9,975 nt of DNA from Quadrisphaera sp. (GTDB taxonomy: Bacteria; Actinomycetota; Actinomycetes; Actinomycetales; Quadrisphaeraceae): NCBI GenBank assembly GCA_029258695.1, contig JARIBR010000008.1, positions 1-9,975 of the forward strand. The letters run 5' to 3'. The notes beneath the pieces were generated by a model that searched no databases, had not been told where the DNA came from, and was given only the letters and a program-made list of their open reading frames with translations. This document shows, piece after piece, positions 1-8,674 of this stretch (positions are counted from its first letter, which is position 1; each line of letters opens with the position of its first letter). Position numbers and translations under genes: made by a program.

Positions 1-1
1 G

Positions 2-3000
2 GACGGGGGAGGCTCGAGCCAGACGACGGCGGGGAGCGACGACGCGCCCGCCTCACCGGCCTCCTCGTCCGTGCCCGCGTCGTCGGATCCGTCGACGAGC
101 GCCGGGCAGCCGACGTCGACCCGTCGCGGCTCCGCTCCCCAGGCCTCGAGGCGTGGACGCCCCGAGGCGCCGTCGGAGCAGGGCTCACGGCGACTGGCTC
201 CCGGGGCGCTGGCTCCCCGGGAGGACCCGCCCGCGTCGTCGGGCGACCCGGAGGACGAGCAGGTCGTCCCCGGGACACCGGACCTCGCGGACGAGAGCGA
301 GACGGCCGCGCGCTTCAGCGTGCCCGACGGGGTGGACCTGGGTGAGGAGCTCGCGCGGCTGCGAGGCCGCAGCCCCGGGGCCGGCGGCTCCGAGGACGAC
401 GAGAACGAGGTCGACGGCCTGGACGACATCCGCCTCCCGCGTGACGGGGAGGAGCGGTCCGGTGCCTCTCGTGACGGGGATGACGGCGACGACGAGGACG
501 ACGCGTCGGGCGGGTCCCAGGACGGGCAGGGCTCGCGGTCCCGGCGCCGGCGCGGAGGCCGGGGGCGCCGGCGCCGCACCGGAGAGGGCGACGACTCCTC
601 CGACGGTGAGCCGGGCGAGGCGTCCGACGGGCGGGGCGACGACTCCGAGGGCGACGGTGACGGCGGGGACCAGAGCGAGGACGAGACCACCGACGCGGCG
701 TCCGCGAGCGGCGGCGCGTCGGACGAGACGTCCGACGCGCCGGGTGACGACGACGGCGCGGGGTCGGCGGGCAGCGGCTCCTCCCGCCGTCGGCGGCGGC
801 GCGGTGGAGCCTCGAAGGGCTCGAACCGTGACCAGGGAGACGACACCTCCGACGACGACCAGCAGGCCGACGCCGGCGCGGCGGGTGGCGCCGACGAGCA
901 GCCCGCCGGCTCGTCGGACTCCACCGACGACGCGGAGACGGGGGAGGGCGACGACGCGGACGACTCCGCGGACGGGTCCTCGAACGGTTCCAGCCGTCGT
1001 CGCCGCCGCGGGAGGGGCCGCTCCAGCGGGTCCGGCTCGTCGGGCGGCTCCGGCTCGTCCAGCGGCTCGGGCTCGTCGGGCGGGTCCGGCTCGTCCAGCG
1101 GCTCGGGCTCCTCGGGGGGGTCGGGGTCCAGCGACGACGACGTCACGGCCATCAAGGGATCCACGCGCCTGGAGGCCAAGCGCCAGCGCCGCCGCGAGGG
1201 CCGCGAGACCGGCCGGCGCCCCAAGGTCATCTCCGAGGCCGAGTTCCTCGCCCGCCGCGAGTCCGTGGAGCGGACCATGGTGGTGCGCTCGCTCGAGGGA
1301 CGCACCCAGGTGGCCGTCCTCGAGGACGGCGTGCTGGTCGAGCACTACGTCGCGCGCAAGCAGCACACGTCGATGATCGGTGACGTGCACCTCGGCAAGG
1401 TGCAGAACGTGCTGCCCTCGATGGAGGCCGCCTTCGTCGACATCGGCCGGGGGCGCAACGCCGTCCTCTACGCCGGAGAGGTCAACTGGGAGGCCGCCGG
1501 GCTGACGGGGACGTCCAAGAAGATCGAGACGGCGCTGAAGTCCGGCGACTCGGTGCTCGCGCAGGTCTCGAAGGACCCCGTCGGGCACAAGGGCGCGCGC
1601 CTGACCAGCCAGGTCTCCCTGCCGGGGCGCTACCTCGTGTACGTGCCCGGCGGCTCCATGACCGGCATCTCCCGCAAGCTCCCGGACACCGAGCGGGCCC
1701 GCCTCAAGAAGATCCTCAAGGAGGTCGTTCCCTCCGACGGCGGCGTCATCGTGCGCACCGCGGCCGAGGGCGCCTCGGAGGAGGAGCTGAAGCGTGACGT
1801 CGAGCGCCTGGTCACGGAGTGGGAGCGCATCTCCGCCCGCGCGAAGAAGGTCAGCGCCCCGACGCTGCTCCACGGTGAGCCGGACCTCACCATCAAGGTC
1901 GTCCGCGACGTCTTCAACGAGGACTTCGCGTCCCTGGTGGTCGACGGCGAGGCGGCCTGGGGAGAGATCAAGCCCTACGTCGACGCCATCGCCCCGGACC
2001 TCTCCGAGCGCGTGAGCCGGTGGACGGGTCCGGGCACCGCGTTCGAGCACCACCGCGTGGACGAGCAGATCGCCAAGGCGCTCGAGCGCAAGGTGTGGCT
2101 GCCCTCGGGCGGCTCGCTGGTCATCGACCGCACCGAGGCGATGACGGTGGTCGACGTCAACACCGGACGCTTCACCGGCTCCGGGGGAAACCTCGAGGAG
2201 ACGGTGACGCGCAACAACCTCGAGGCCGCCGAGGAGATCGTCCGCCAGCTGCGGCTGCGCGACATCGGCGGGATCGTGGTCGTCGACTTCATCGACATGG
2301 TGCTGGAGTCCAACCGAGACCTCGTCCTGCGCCGCCTCGTGGAGTGCCTGGGCCGGGACCGCACGAAGCACCAGGTGGCCGAGGTCACCTCGCTGGGCCT
2401 GGTGCAGATGACCCGCAAGCGGGTGGGGCAGGGGCTCCTCGAGGCCTTCTCCGAGACGTGCGAGCGGTGCCACGGCTCCGGGGTGATCCTCCACGAGGAG
2501 CCGCTGGAGGTCGACGCGGGCGGTGGGAACGGCGGCGGCAACGGCGGTGGCGGGGGCACCGCGGGCTCGGGCTCCGGCCGCGGGCGTCGCTCCCGCGGCG
2601 GCGCAGAGCGTCCCGGACGCCGCCCCGAGGCCGCGCAGGAGGCCGCGCCCGAGCCGGTCGACGAGGTGGACGACGAGGAACGTCTGCGTCTGGAGGCGGC
2701 GCGCGACGCGGTCCGCGACGCCATCCACGGCGTGGCCATGGCCTCGAGGCTGCTGCCGGGCGCCGACGCGGCGACGGACCCGAGCGCTGGACCGGGAGCA
2801 GACCTCGACGCTGAGCCCGGAGTCGACCCGGGCGCCGACGTCTCGGTCGGTGTCGCGGTGGCCGTGGAGGTGGAGTCCGTGGTGGTCGCGGAGGACCGCG
2901 GCGCTCCCGAGGACGAGCCGGTGCAGGACGAGCCGGTGCAGGACGAGCCGGTGCAGGACGTGGTCGCCGCCGACCCGGCCGTCGGGCTCGACGAGTCCGT

Positions 3001-3160
3001 CGAGGTCGTCGACCTGGACATGCCGGAAGGCTCTCCCGTGGACACGCAGCCGCACCCGGCCGAGCCAGGTGATCTCGAGAACCCCGAAAGCTCGGAGAAC
3101 CCGGAGAACCTCGAGCCCGAGACCGGCACGGACCCCGACGTCGCGGCGATGGACCTCTGA
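2..3160 (+). CDS. rne: Ribonuclease E/G, 5' end outside the window
   Basis: Endoribonuclease that cuts single-stranded AU-rich RNA in mRNA decay and in rRNA and tRNA processing. Residues are counted from the GTG at 71, but the frame is open leftwards to base 2 with the same Ser/Asp/Ala composition and that GTG has no SD, so the true start is probably upstream. 1052 residues are visible. Residues 1-360 are disordered, alternating acidic runs with Arg-rich patches, as in actinobacterial RNase E. An S1-type RNA-binding region follows at about 439-525, then the 5'-monophosphate sensor (R562, T563). The catalytic aspartates are D695 (VVDVN) and D739 (VVDFIDM), 44 apart as against 43 in E. coli (D303, D346). 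The Zn-link CERC is C797/C800. After this comes a Gly-rich linker and a disordered acidic tail of about 230 residues with a basic patch. Catalytic residues are all present. A hairpin lies 7 nt after the stop. Confidence 0.95.
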   Translation, partial: DGGGSSQTTAGSDDAPASPASSSVPASSDPSTSAGQPTSTRRGSAPQASRRGRPEAPSEQGSRRLAPGALAPREDPPASSGDPEDEQVVPGTPDLADESETAARFSVPDGVDLGEELARLRGRSPGAGGSEDDENEVDGLDDIRLPRDGEERSGASRDGDDGDDEDDASGGSQDGQGSRSRRRRGGRGRRRRTGEGDDSSDGEPGEASDGRGDDSEGDGDGGDQSEDETTDAASASGGASDETSDAPGDDDGAGSAGSGSSRRRRRRGGASKGSNRDQGDDTSDDDQQADAGAAGGADEQPAGSSDSTDDAETGEGDDADDSADGSSNGSSRRRRRGRGRSSGSGSSGGSGSSSGSGSSGGSGSSSGSGSSGGSGSSDDDVTAIKGSTRLEAKRQRRREGRETGRRPKVISEAEFLARRESVERTMVVRSLEGRTQVAVLEDGVLVEHYVARKQHTSMIGDVHLGKVQNVLPSMEAAFVDIGRGRNAVLYAGEVNWEAAGLTGTSKKIETALKSGDSVLAQVSKDPVGHKGARLTSQVSLPGRYLVYVPGGSMTGISRKLPDTERARLKKILKEVVPSDGGVIVRTAAEGASEEELKRDVERLVTEWERISARAKKVSAPTLLHGEPDLTIKVVRDVFNEDFASLVVDGEAAWGEIKPYVDAIAPDLSERVSRWTGPGTAFEHHRVDEQIAKALERKVWLPSGGSLVIDRTEAMTVVDVNTGRFTGSGGNLEETVTRNNLEAAEEIVRQLRLRDIGGIVVVDFIDMVLESNRDLVLRRLVECLGRDRTKHQVAEVTSLGLVQMTRKRVGQGLLEAFSETCERCHGSGVILHEEPLEVDAGGGNGGGNGGGGGTAGSGSGRGRRSRGGAERPGRRPEAAQEAAPEPVDEVDDEERLRLEAARDAVRDAIHGVAMASRLLPGADAATDPSAGPGADLDAEPGVDPGADVSVGVAVAVEVESVVVAEDRGAPEDEPVQDEPVQDEPVQDVVAADPAVGLDESVEVVDLDMPEGSPVDTQPHPAEPGDLENPESSENPENLEPETGTDPDVAAMDL
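1028..1135 (+). repeat. 36-bp tandem repeat x3 inside rne
   Basis: Three in-frame 36-bp units (1028-1063, 1064-1099, 1100-1135) encode GSGSSGGSGSSS, with the last residue of unit 3 changed to Asp. Units 1 and 2 are nearly identical in DNA; unit 3 has drifted toward G runs. The repeat sits at residues 320-355, between the last Arg-rich patch and the S1-containing core, and reads as a flexible linker. Such units can expand or contract by slippage without shifting the frame. Confidence 0.9.
2912..2956 (+). repeat. 15-bp tandem repeat x3 in the rne tail
   Basis: The 15-mer gacgagccggtgcag occurs three times exactly and in a row (2912-2926, 2927-2941, 2942-2956), encoding DEPVQ three times. It lies in the acidic, presumably disordered C-terminal tail of RNase E. 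The perfect identity suggests recent slippage. A partner-binding role is possible but nothing here shows it. Confidence 0.93.
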
Positions 3161-3167
3161 TCGCGCC

Positions 3168-3203
3168 CCGGTGCCGCCGGTCGACCCGGGCCGGCGGCAT
3201 CGG
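3168..3203 (+). terminator. GC-rich hairpin after rne
   Basis: The left arm ccggtgccgccgg (3168-3180) pairs with the right arm ccggcggcatcgg (3191-3203) over 13 bp with one G-U wobble, leaving a 10-nt loop. It begins 7 nt after the rne stop. There is no T tract, which is common for hairpin terminators or mRNA 3' stabilisers in high-GC actinobacteria. The structure overlaps the candidate rplU promoter. Confidence 0.7.
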
Positions 3204-3210
3204 CTACCCT
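3181..3210 (+). promoter_or_regulatory. Candidate promoter of rplU-rpmA
   Basis: The -10 box is TACCCT (3205-3210), matching the actinobacterial TAnnnT pattern. A -35-like tcgacc (3181-3186, compare TTGACC) lies 18 bp upstream, in the loop of the preceding hairpin. Transcription would begin near 3217, giving a leader of about 150 nt before rplU. This is the best promoter-like sequence between rne and rplU. Confidence 0.55.
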
Positions 3211-3267
3211 GAGCGGTCGGCGCACCCGTCAACCGCCTCCCGCTCCCACCGGTGAGCGGTCAGCGCA
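3210..3267 (+). repeat. Direct repeat in the rplU leader
   Basis: The 15-mer tgagcggtcggcgca (3210-3224) recurs as tgagcggtcagcgca (3253-3267) with one mismatch, start-to-start 43 bp. Copy 1 begins at the last base of the -10 box and spans the predicted transcription start; copy 2 is in the untranslated leader. The arrangement would suit an operator pair or a leader RNA element, but the repeat may also be fortuitous in this GC-rich sequence. Confidence 0.6.
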
Positions 3268-3367
3268 GGGGTCACGCCGGCTCACCAGTCCCGCACAGCC
3301 CAGGCTCCGTCGCAGCACGTCAGCGCGCGAGGTCAGTCCACGAACCATCAACGGTAGGAGCAGCACA

Positions 3368-3676
3368 GTGGTGTACGCGATCGTCCGCGCCGGCGGCCGT
3401 CAGGAGAAGGTGTCGGTCGGCGACATCGTCGTGGTCGACCGCATCGCCGGTGACGACGACGGGAACGTCGAGCTGAAGCCGCTCATGCTGGTCGACGGCA
3501 CCACCATCACCTCCGACGCCTCGTCGCTGGCCTCCACCAAGGTCGTCGCCGAGGTCGTCCGGGACGACAAGGGCCCGAAGATCACCATCATGAAGTTCAA
3601 GAACAAGACCGGCTACCGCCGCCGCCAGGGCCACCGCTCGAAGCTGACGCGCCTGCGCGTCACCTCGATCGGCTGA
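3368..3676 (+). CDS. rplU: 50S ribosomal protein L21 (bL21)
   Basis: Structural protein of the large ribosomal subunit that binds 23S rRNA. The 102-residue product matches the usual bL21 length (103 in E. coli). It opens with the family signature [12 protein letters not shown] and carries the family's C-terminal basic RNA-binding stretch, with [13 protein letters not shown] near residues 77-89, and ends in RVTSIG. The GTG at 3368 is chosen over the GTG at 3371 because aggag (3356-3360) lies 7 nt upstream, a good SD spacing. rpmA follows 91 nt downstream with no terminator between them, the near-universal rplU-rpmA pair. Expression probably starts at the -10 at 3205 and passes through a long leader. 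Confidence 0.98.
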   Translation: MVYAIVRAGGRQEKVSVGDIVVVDRIAGDDDGNVELKPLMLVDGTTITSDASSLASTKVVAEVVRDDKGPKITIMKFKNKTGYRRRQGHRSKLTRLRVTSIG

Positions 3677-3767
3677 CACCCCGGTCCGGGCGACGCAGCA
3701 CCGCGTTCCCACCCCCGTCCTCATCGCGCCCCGCGGCGCAGCACCAGTCCTCACGGAAGGCACCTCG

Positions 3768-4052
3768 ATGGCTCACAAGAAGGGCGCGAGCTCCTCGCGC
3801 AACGGTCGCGACTCGAACGCCCAGCGTCTGGGCGTCAAGCGCTTCGGCGGCCAGGTCGTCAAGGCCGGCGAGATCATCGTCCGCCAGCGCGGCACCCACT
3901 TCCACCCCGGCGCAGGCGTGGGACGGGGCAAGGACGACACCCTGTTCGCCCTCGTCCCCGGCGCCGTGGAGTTCGGCACCACCCGTGGTCGCCGCGTCAT
4001 CAACGTCGCCGACCCGGCGCCGCAGCTGGCCGAGGCGGCCCCCGTCTCCTGA
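3768..4052 (+). CDS. rpmA: 50S ribosomal protein L27 (bL27)
   Basis: Large-subunit protein whose N-terminal tail reaches toward the peptidyl-transferase centre. The 94-residue product begins [16 protein letters not shown] and contains [18 protein letters not shown] and [20 protein letters not shown], the canonical L27 blocks. The mature-type AHKKG sequence directly follows Met, so the cleavable N-terminal extension found in Firmicutes L27 is absent. The ATG is preceded by ggaagg (3755-3760) with a 7-nt spacer. It is slightly longer than E. coli L27 (85) because of an Ala/Pro-rich C-terminal end. It is followed 22 nt later by a strong hairpin and then by obgE, a common bacterial order. Confidence 0.98.
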   Translation: MAHKKGASSSRNGRDSNAQRLGVKRFGGQVVKAGEIIVRQRGTHFHPGAGVGRGKDDTLFALVPGAVEFGTTRGRRVINVADPAPQLAEAAPVS

Positions 4053-4074
4053 GCGCCGCAGCGCCCGTACGAGA

Positions 4075-4105
4075 CGGCCCCGTCGACCTCCGGTCGGCGG
4101 GGCCG
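4075..4105 (+). terminator. GC-rich hairpin after rpmA
   Basis: Arms cggccccgtcga (4075-4086) and tcggcggggccg (4094-4105) pair over 12 bp with one G-U wobble around a 7-nt loop. It begins 22 nt after the rpmA stop. There is no T tract. It probably terminates or attenuates the ribosomal-protein transcript before obgE, or protects its 3' end. Confidence 0.7.
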
Positions 4106-4157
4106 ATCCGTGCACGGCCCGGACGAGGGCCCGGAGCGCGGTGAGCTGACGCACGAG

Positions 4158-4177
4158 CGCCCCCCGCACGGGGGGCG
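4158..4177 (+). other. 8-bp stem-loop in the obgE leader
   Basis: cgcccccc (4158-4165) pairs perfectly with ggggggcg (4170-4177) around the tetraloop gcac. It ends 16 nt before the obgE SD (4194-4198). It could be a second part of the rpmA terminator region or a structured 5' leader limiting obgE expression. There is no T tract and the SD is left unpaired. Confidence 0.5.
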
Positions 4178-4207
4178 AGAGCACGAGAGCGACGGAGGTG
4201 CGACGCG

Positions 4208-5864
<1,657 letters not shown>

Positions 5865-5875
<11 letters not shown>

Positions 5876-7004
5876 GGGCGCGCGCGCCTCGCTGCCCGGC
5901 GCCCGGCGCATCGTCGTCAAGGTCGGCTCCTCCTCGCTGACCGCGCCGGGTGGCGGGCTCGACGCGGGCGCCCTGGACGCGCTCGTCGACACCCTCGCCG
6001 CCGTGCGCGGCTCGGGGCGTCAGGTGGTGCTGGTCTCCTCCGGGGCGATCGCCGCCGGCCTCGCGCCGCTGGGCCTGCGGCGGCGCCCCCACGACCTGGC
6101 CACCCAGCAGGCCGCGGCGTCCGTCGGGCAGGGTGAGCTGGTCGCGCGCTACGCCGCCGCCGCGGCCCGTCACGGCCAGCAGGTCGGCCAGGTGCTCCTG
6201 ACCTCCGACGACCTGGTGCGCCGGGTCCGCTACGCCAACGCCCAGCGCACCCTCTCCCGCCTGCTGGCCCTCGACGTCCTGCCGGTGGTCAACGAGAACG
6301 ACACCGTGGCCACCGCCGAGATCTGCTTCGGCGACAACGACCGCCTCGCCGCGCTGGTCGCCCAGCTGGTGCGGGCCGACGCCCTGGTGCTGCTCACCGA
6401 CGTCGACGCCCTCTACGACGCCGCCCCGAGCCGGCCGGGGGCCCGCCGCATCGGCGAGGTGACGAGCGCGCAGGGCTGGGCGGCCGTGGGGTCGGCCGAC
6501 ATCAGCGGCGTCGGCAGCGCGGTGGGCACCGGCGGCATGGTGACCAAGGTGGCCGCGGCCCGCACCGCCACCTCCGCGGGCATCACCACGGTGCTCGGCG
6601 AGGCGGGATCGCTGGCGCGCCTGCTCGCGGGCGAGGACGTCGGCACCGTCTTCGCCCGGACCGCGGCCCGCCGGTCCTCACGCAGCCTGTGGGTGCGCCA
6701 CGCCGCCGAGCCCAGCGGCACCCTCGTGCTCGACGCCGGCGCGGTGAGCGCCGTGCGCACCCGCGGGGCCTCGCTGCTCGCCGCGGGCGTGGTCGCCGTC
6801 GAGGGGTCCTTCCGGGCCGGTGACGTGGTCGACCTCGTCGGGCCCGACGGCGACGTGGTCGCCCGCGGCGAGGTGGGCCACGCCTCCGACGACGTGCCCG
6901 CGATGCTGGGCCGCTCCAGCTCCGAGCTGGCCGACGCCCTGGGCGCCCACGCCGCCCGTGAGCTGGTCCACCGGGACCGTCTGGCGCTGGTCGACGGCGG
7001 CTGA
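5865..7004 (+). CDS. proB: Glutamate 5-kinase
   Basis: Phosphorylates L-glutamate with ATP to glutamyl 5-phosphate, the first and normally proline-feedback-inhibited step of proline synthesis. The 379-residue product (E. coli 367) has an amino-acid kinase domain with VVKVGSS (K19), SSGAIAAG (from 58), NEND (143-146), GDNDRL (D157-D159), LLTDVDALY (T178, D179) and GTGGM (221-225). A PUA domain occupies about 274-365. The frame is open further upstream inside obgE, but the ATG at 5865 is chosen because homology begins just after it ([10 protein letters not shown]) and gagga (5855-5859) lies 5 nt before it. The 11-nt overlap with obgE suggests translational coupling. proA is 28 nt downstream. 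Confidence 0.97.
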
Positions 7005-7020
7005 GCCGGCGCGGCGCGCC

Positions 7021-7026
7021 TACCCT
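7021..7026 (+). promoter_or_regulatory. -10 box for a leaderless proA transcript
   Basis: TACCCT (TAnnnT type) ends 6 nt before the GTG of proA at 7033, the spacing expected if transcription starts on the start codon. No SD is present in the 28-nt proB-proA gap, supporting a leaderless mRNA. The same hexamer is the proposed -10 for rplU. No convincing -35 was seen at 16-19 bp. Confidence 0.6.
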
Positions 7027-7032
7027 GGCGTC

Positions 7033-8397
7033 GTGACGACCACGGTGAACGCCCCGGACCCCACGGCACCGGGTGACCCCGCCGTGCCCGCGGCCTCCGC
7101 GCCCTCGGCGGCCGGCGGGTTCCCTGCGGCCGGAGAGGGCCCCCGCGCCCTCGTCCTCGACGCGCTGGCACGGGCCCGTACCGCGTCGAAGGACCTGGCC
7201 GGCGCGACACGAGCGGTGCGCGACGCCGGGCTGCACGCCGTGGCGGACGCCCTCGCCGCCGCCACCGACGAGATCGTGGCCGCCAACGCCGTGGACCTGG
7301 CCCGTGAGCGCGCGGCCGGCATGGCGGACGGGATGCTCGACCGCCTCGCGCTGGACGGTCCCCGCATCGCCGCCATCGCCGAGGCGGTCCGCGCCGTCGC
7401 CACCCTCCCGGACCCGGTCGGCCACGTGCGGCGCGGCTCCACCCTGCCCAACGGCCTGCGCGTCACCCAGGTGCAGGTGCCGCTGGGGGTGCTGGGCATC
7501 GTCTACGAGGCCCGTCCCAACGTCACCGTCGACGCCGCCGCGCTGGCCGTGAAGTCCGGCAACGCCGCGGTGCTGCGCGGGGGCAGCGCCGCGCAGGCGT
7601 CCAACACCGCGCTGATCGCGGTGATCTCCCGCGCGCTGGCCTCCGTGGGGCTGCCCGCCGACGCGGTGGTGGGCATCGACGCCGCCGGTCGCCAGGGGGT
7701 GGGCGTGCTGCTCACGGCGCGCGGCCTCGTCGACCTCGTCATCCCCCGCGGCGGAGCCGGGCTGATCTCCCGCGTCGTCGCGGAGGCGACCGTGCCCACC
7801 GTCGAGACGGGGGTGGGCAACTGCCACGTGTACGTCGACGCCAGCGCCGACCTCGACGAGGCGCTGGCCATCTGCCTCGACGCGAAGGTCTCCCGCCCCA
7901 GCGTCTGCAACGCCGCCGAGACGATCCTCGTGCACGCCGACGTCGCCGACGCCTTCCTCCCGCGCCTCCTCGGCGCGCTGGGCGCCGCCGGCGTGGTCGT
8001 CCACGGCGACGAGGCCGCGCGCGCCGCGGGGTCTGCCGGCGCGGTGACGCCGGTGACGCCGGCCGCGTACGCCGCGGAGTTCACCGCCCTGGAGGTGGCG
8101 CTGGGCGTCGTGCCGAGCCTGAGCGCGGCGCTGGAGCACATCGAGCGGTACACCTCCGGGCACACCGAGGCGATCGTCACCACCGACACCCGCGCCGCCG
8201 ACGCCTTCGTGGCCGGCACCGGCTCGGCCGCCGTCATGGTCAACGCCTCGACGCGCTTCACCGACGGGGGGGAGCTGGGTCTCGGCGCCGAGGTGGGCAT
8301 CTCCACGCAGAAGCTCCACGCGCGCGGTCCGATGGGCCTCGACGAGCTGACGACCACGCGCTGGCTCGTGCGCGGCGACGGGCACGTGCGCGGCTGA
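7033..8397 (+). CDS. proA: Gamma-glutamyl phosphate reductase
   Basis: NADPH-dependent reduction of glutamyl 5-phosphate to glutamate 5-semialdehyde, the second proline step, handling the labile product of ProB. The 454-residue product has an aldehyde-dehydrogenase-type fold. Motifs seen include [49 protein letters not shown], the catalytic cysteine C292 in [10 protein letters not shown], and near the end [19 protein letters not shown]. It is longer than E. coli ProA (417) because about 35 Ala/Pro-rich residues precede the conserved start ([15 protein letters not shown]). GTG 7033 is chosen because it lies 6 nt after a TACCCT box in a leaderless layout. GTG 7045 is an alternative, and the reading frame extends further upstream without homology. 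Confidence 0.96.
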   Translation: MTTTVNAPDPTAPGDPAVPAASAPSAAGGFPAAGEGPRALVLDALARARTASKDLAGATRAVRDAGLHAVADALAAATDEIVAANAVDLARERAAGMADGMLDRLALDGPRIAAIAEAVRAVATLPDPVGHVRRGSTLPNGLRVTQVQVPLGVLGIVYEARPNVTVDAAALAVKSGNAAVLRGGSAAQASNTALIAVISRALASVGLPADAVVGIDAAGRQGVGVLLTARGLVDLVIPRGGAGLISRVVAEATVPTVETGVGNCHVYVDASADLDEALAICLDAKVSRPSVCNAAETILVHADVADAFLPRLLGALGAAGVVVHGDEAARAAGSAGAVTPVTPAAYAAEFTALEVALGVVPSLSAALEHIERYTSGHTEAIVTTDTRAADAFVAGTGSAAVMVNASTRFTDGGELGLGAEVGISTQKLHARGPMGLDELTTTRWLVRGDGHVRG

Positions 8398-8464
8398 GGA
8401 GCGTCCGTCCTCGTGGTCGGCAGGGAGCTGGCGCTCGGGAGCGCGCCGGTGCGCCGCCGTGTGC

Positions 8465-8470
8465 CACGAT
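8465..8470 (+). promoter_or_regulatory. Weak -10-like box for the microprotein gene
   Basis: CACGAT differs from TAnnnT only at its first base and ends 7 nt before the ATG at 8478, the same geometry as at proA. The region upstream of the ATG has no SD. No -35 was recognised. This is a tentative leaderless promoter. Confidence 0.35.
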
Positions 8471-8477
8471 GTGGCCC

Positions 8478-8654
8478 ATGTCAGCGCTGCTCACCCTCGC
8501 CGTCCTCATGACCACCGAGGAGAAGGGGGAAGAGGCCGGCTTCCGCCAGAGCGTCGAGATCATGCCGATCGGCTGGGCGCTGATCTTCGCCGGCAGCTTC
8601 CTCGCGCTGTTCCTCGTGACGCTCGCGTTCCGCAGCCAGGGCAAGCGGCACTGA
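8478..8654 (+). CDS. Single-span membrane microprotein, unknown function
   Basis: Encodes 58 residues of no recognised function. A short hydrophobic start (residues 2-11, [10 protein letters not shown]) leads into an acidic stretch (EEKGEE, 14-19). One clear membrane span follows at about 31-51 ([21 protein letters not shown]), then a basic tail RSQGKRH. By the positive-inside rule the tail should be cytoplasmic. An in-frame ATG at 8469 would add three residues, but ATG 8478 fits the leaderless geometry better; neither has an SD. Coding is supported by the well-formed membrane segment and by filling the 277-nt proA-nadD gap. From memory, small one-span proteins occupy this same slot in other actinobacteria, which would support a real gene, but I cannot verify this here. 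Confidence 0.75.
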   Translation: MSALLTLAVLMTTEEKGEEAGFRQSVEIMPIGWALIFAGSFLALFLVTLAFRSQGKRH

Positions 8655-8674
8655 GCGCCGAGGTCGGTCGTCCC

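Noticed and set aside
1028..1135. Tandem repeats considered as a CRISPR array or minisatellite regulator
   Set aside because: There are no spacers; the units are contiguous, in frame and encode a Gly/Ser linker.
185..3232. Minus-strand open frame of about 1000 codons opposite rne
   Set aside because: It is an antisense shadow of a GC-rich gene. The translation is low-complexity Arg/Ala/Gly/His-rich with no family motif, while the plus frame carries all RNase E catalytic residues.
3726..3739. Small stem (gcgcc/ggcgc) between rplU and rpmA
   Set aside because: Only 5 bp with no T tract, expected by chance at this GC content; not credible as a terminator.
6583..8385. 600-codon minus-strand open frame opposite proB and proA
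   Set aside because: Its composition (His, Arg, Gly, Val) is typical of a GC-rich shadow, no domain is recognisable, and it runs across the ends of two well-supported genes.
8430..8445. Small stem (gcgct/agcgc) after proA as a terminator
   Set aside because: Only 5 bp around a tetraloop, not distinguishable from background in GC-rich DNA.
8459..8674. N-terminal extension of nadD across the microprotein gene
   Set aside because: It would give a 290-residue protein, far beyond the family length, and lies out of frame over the microprotein gene.
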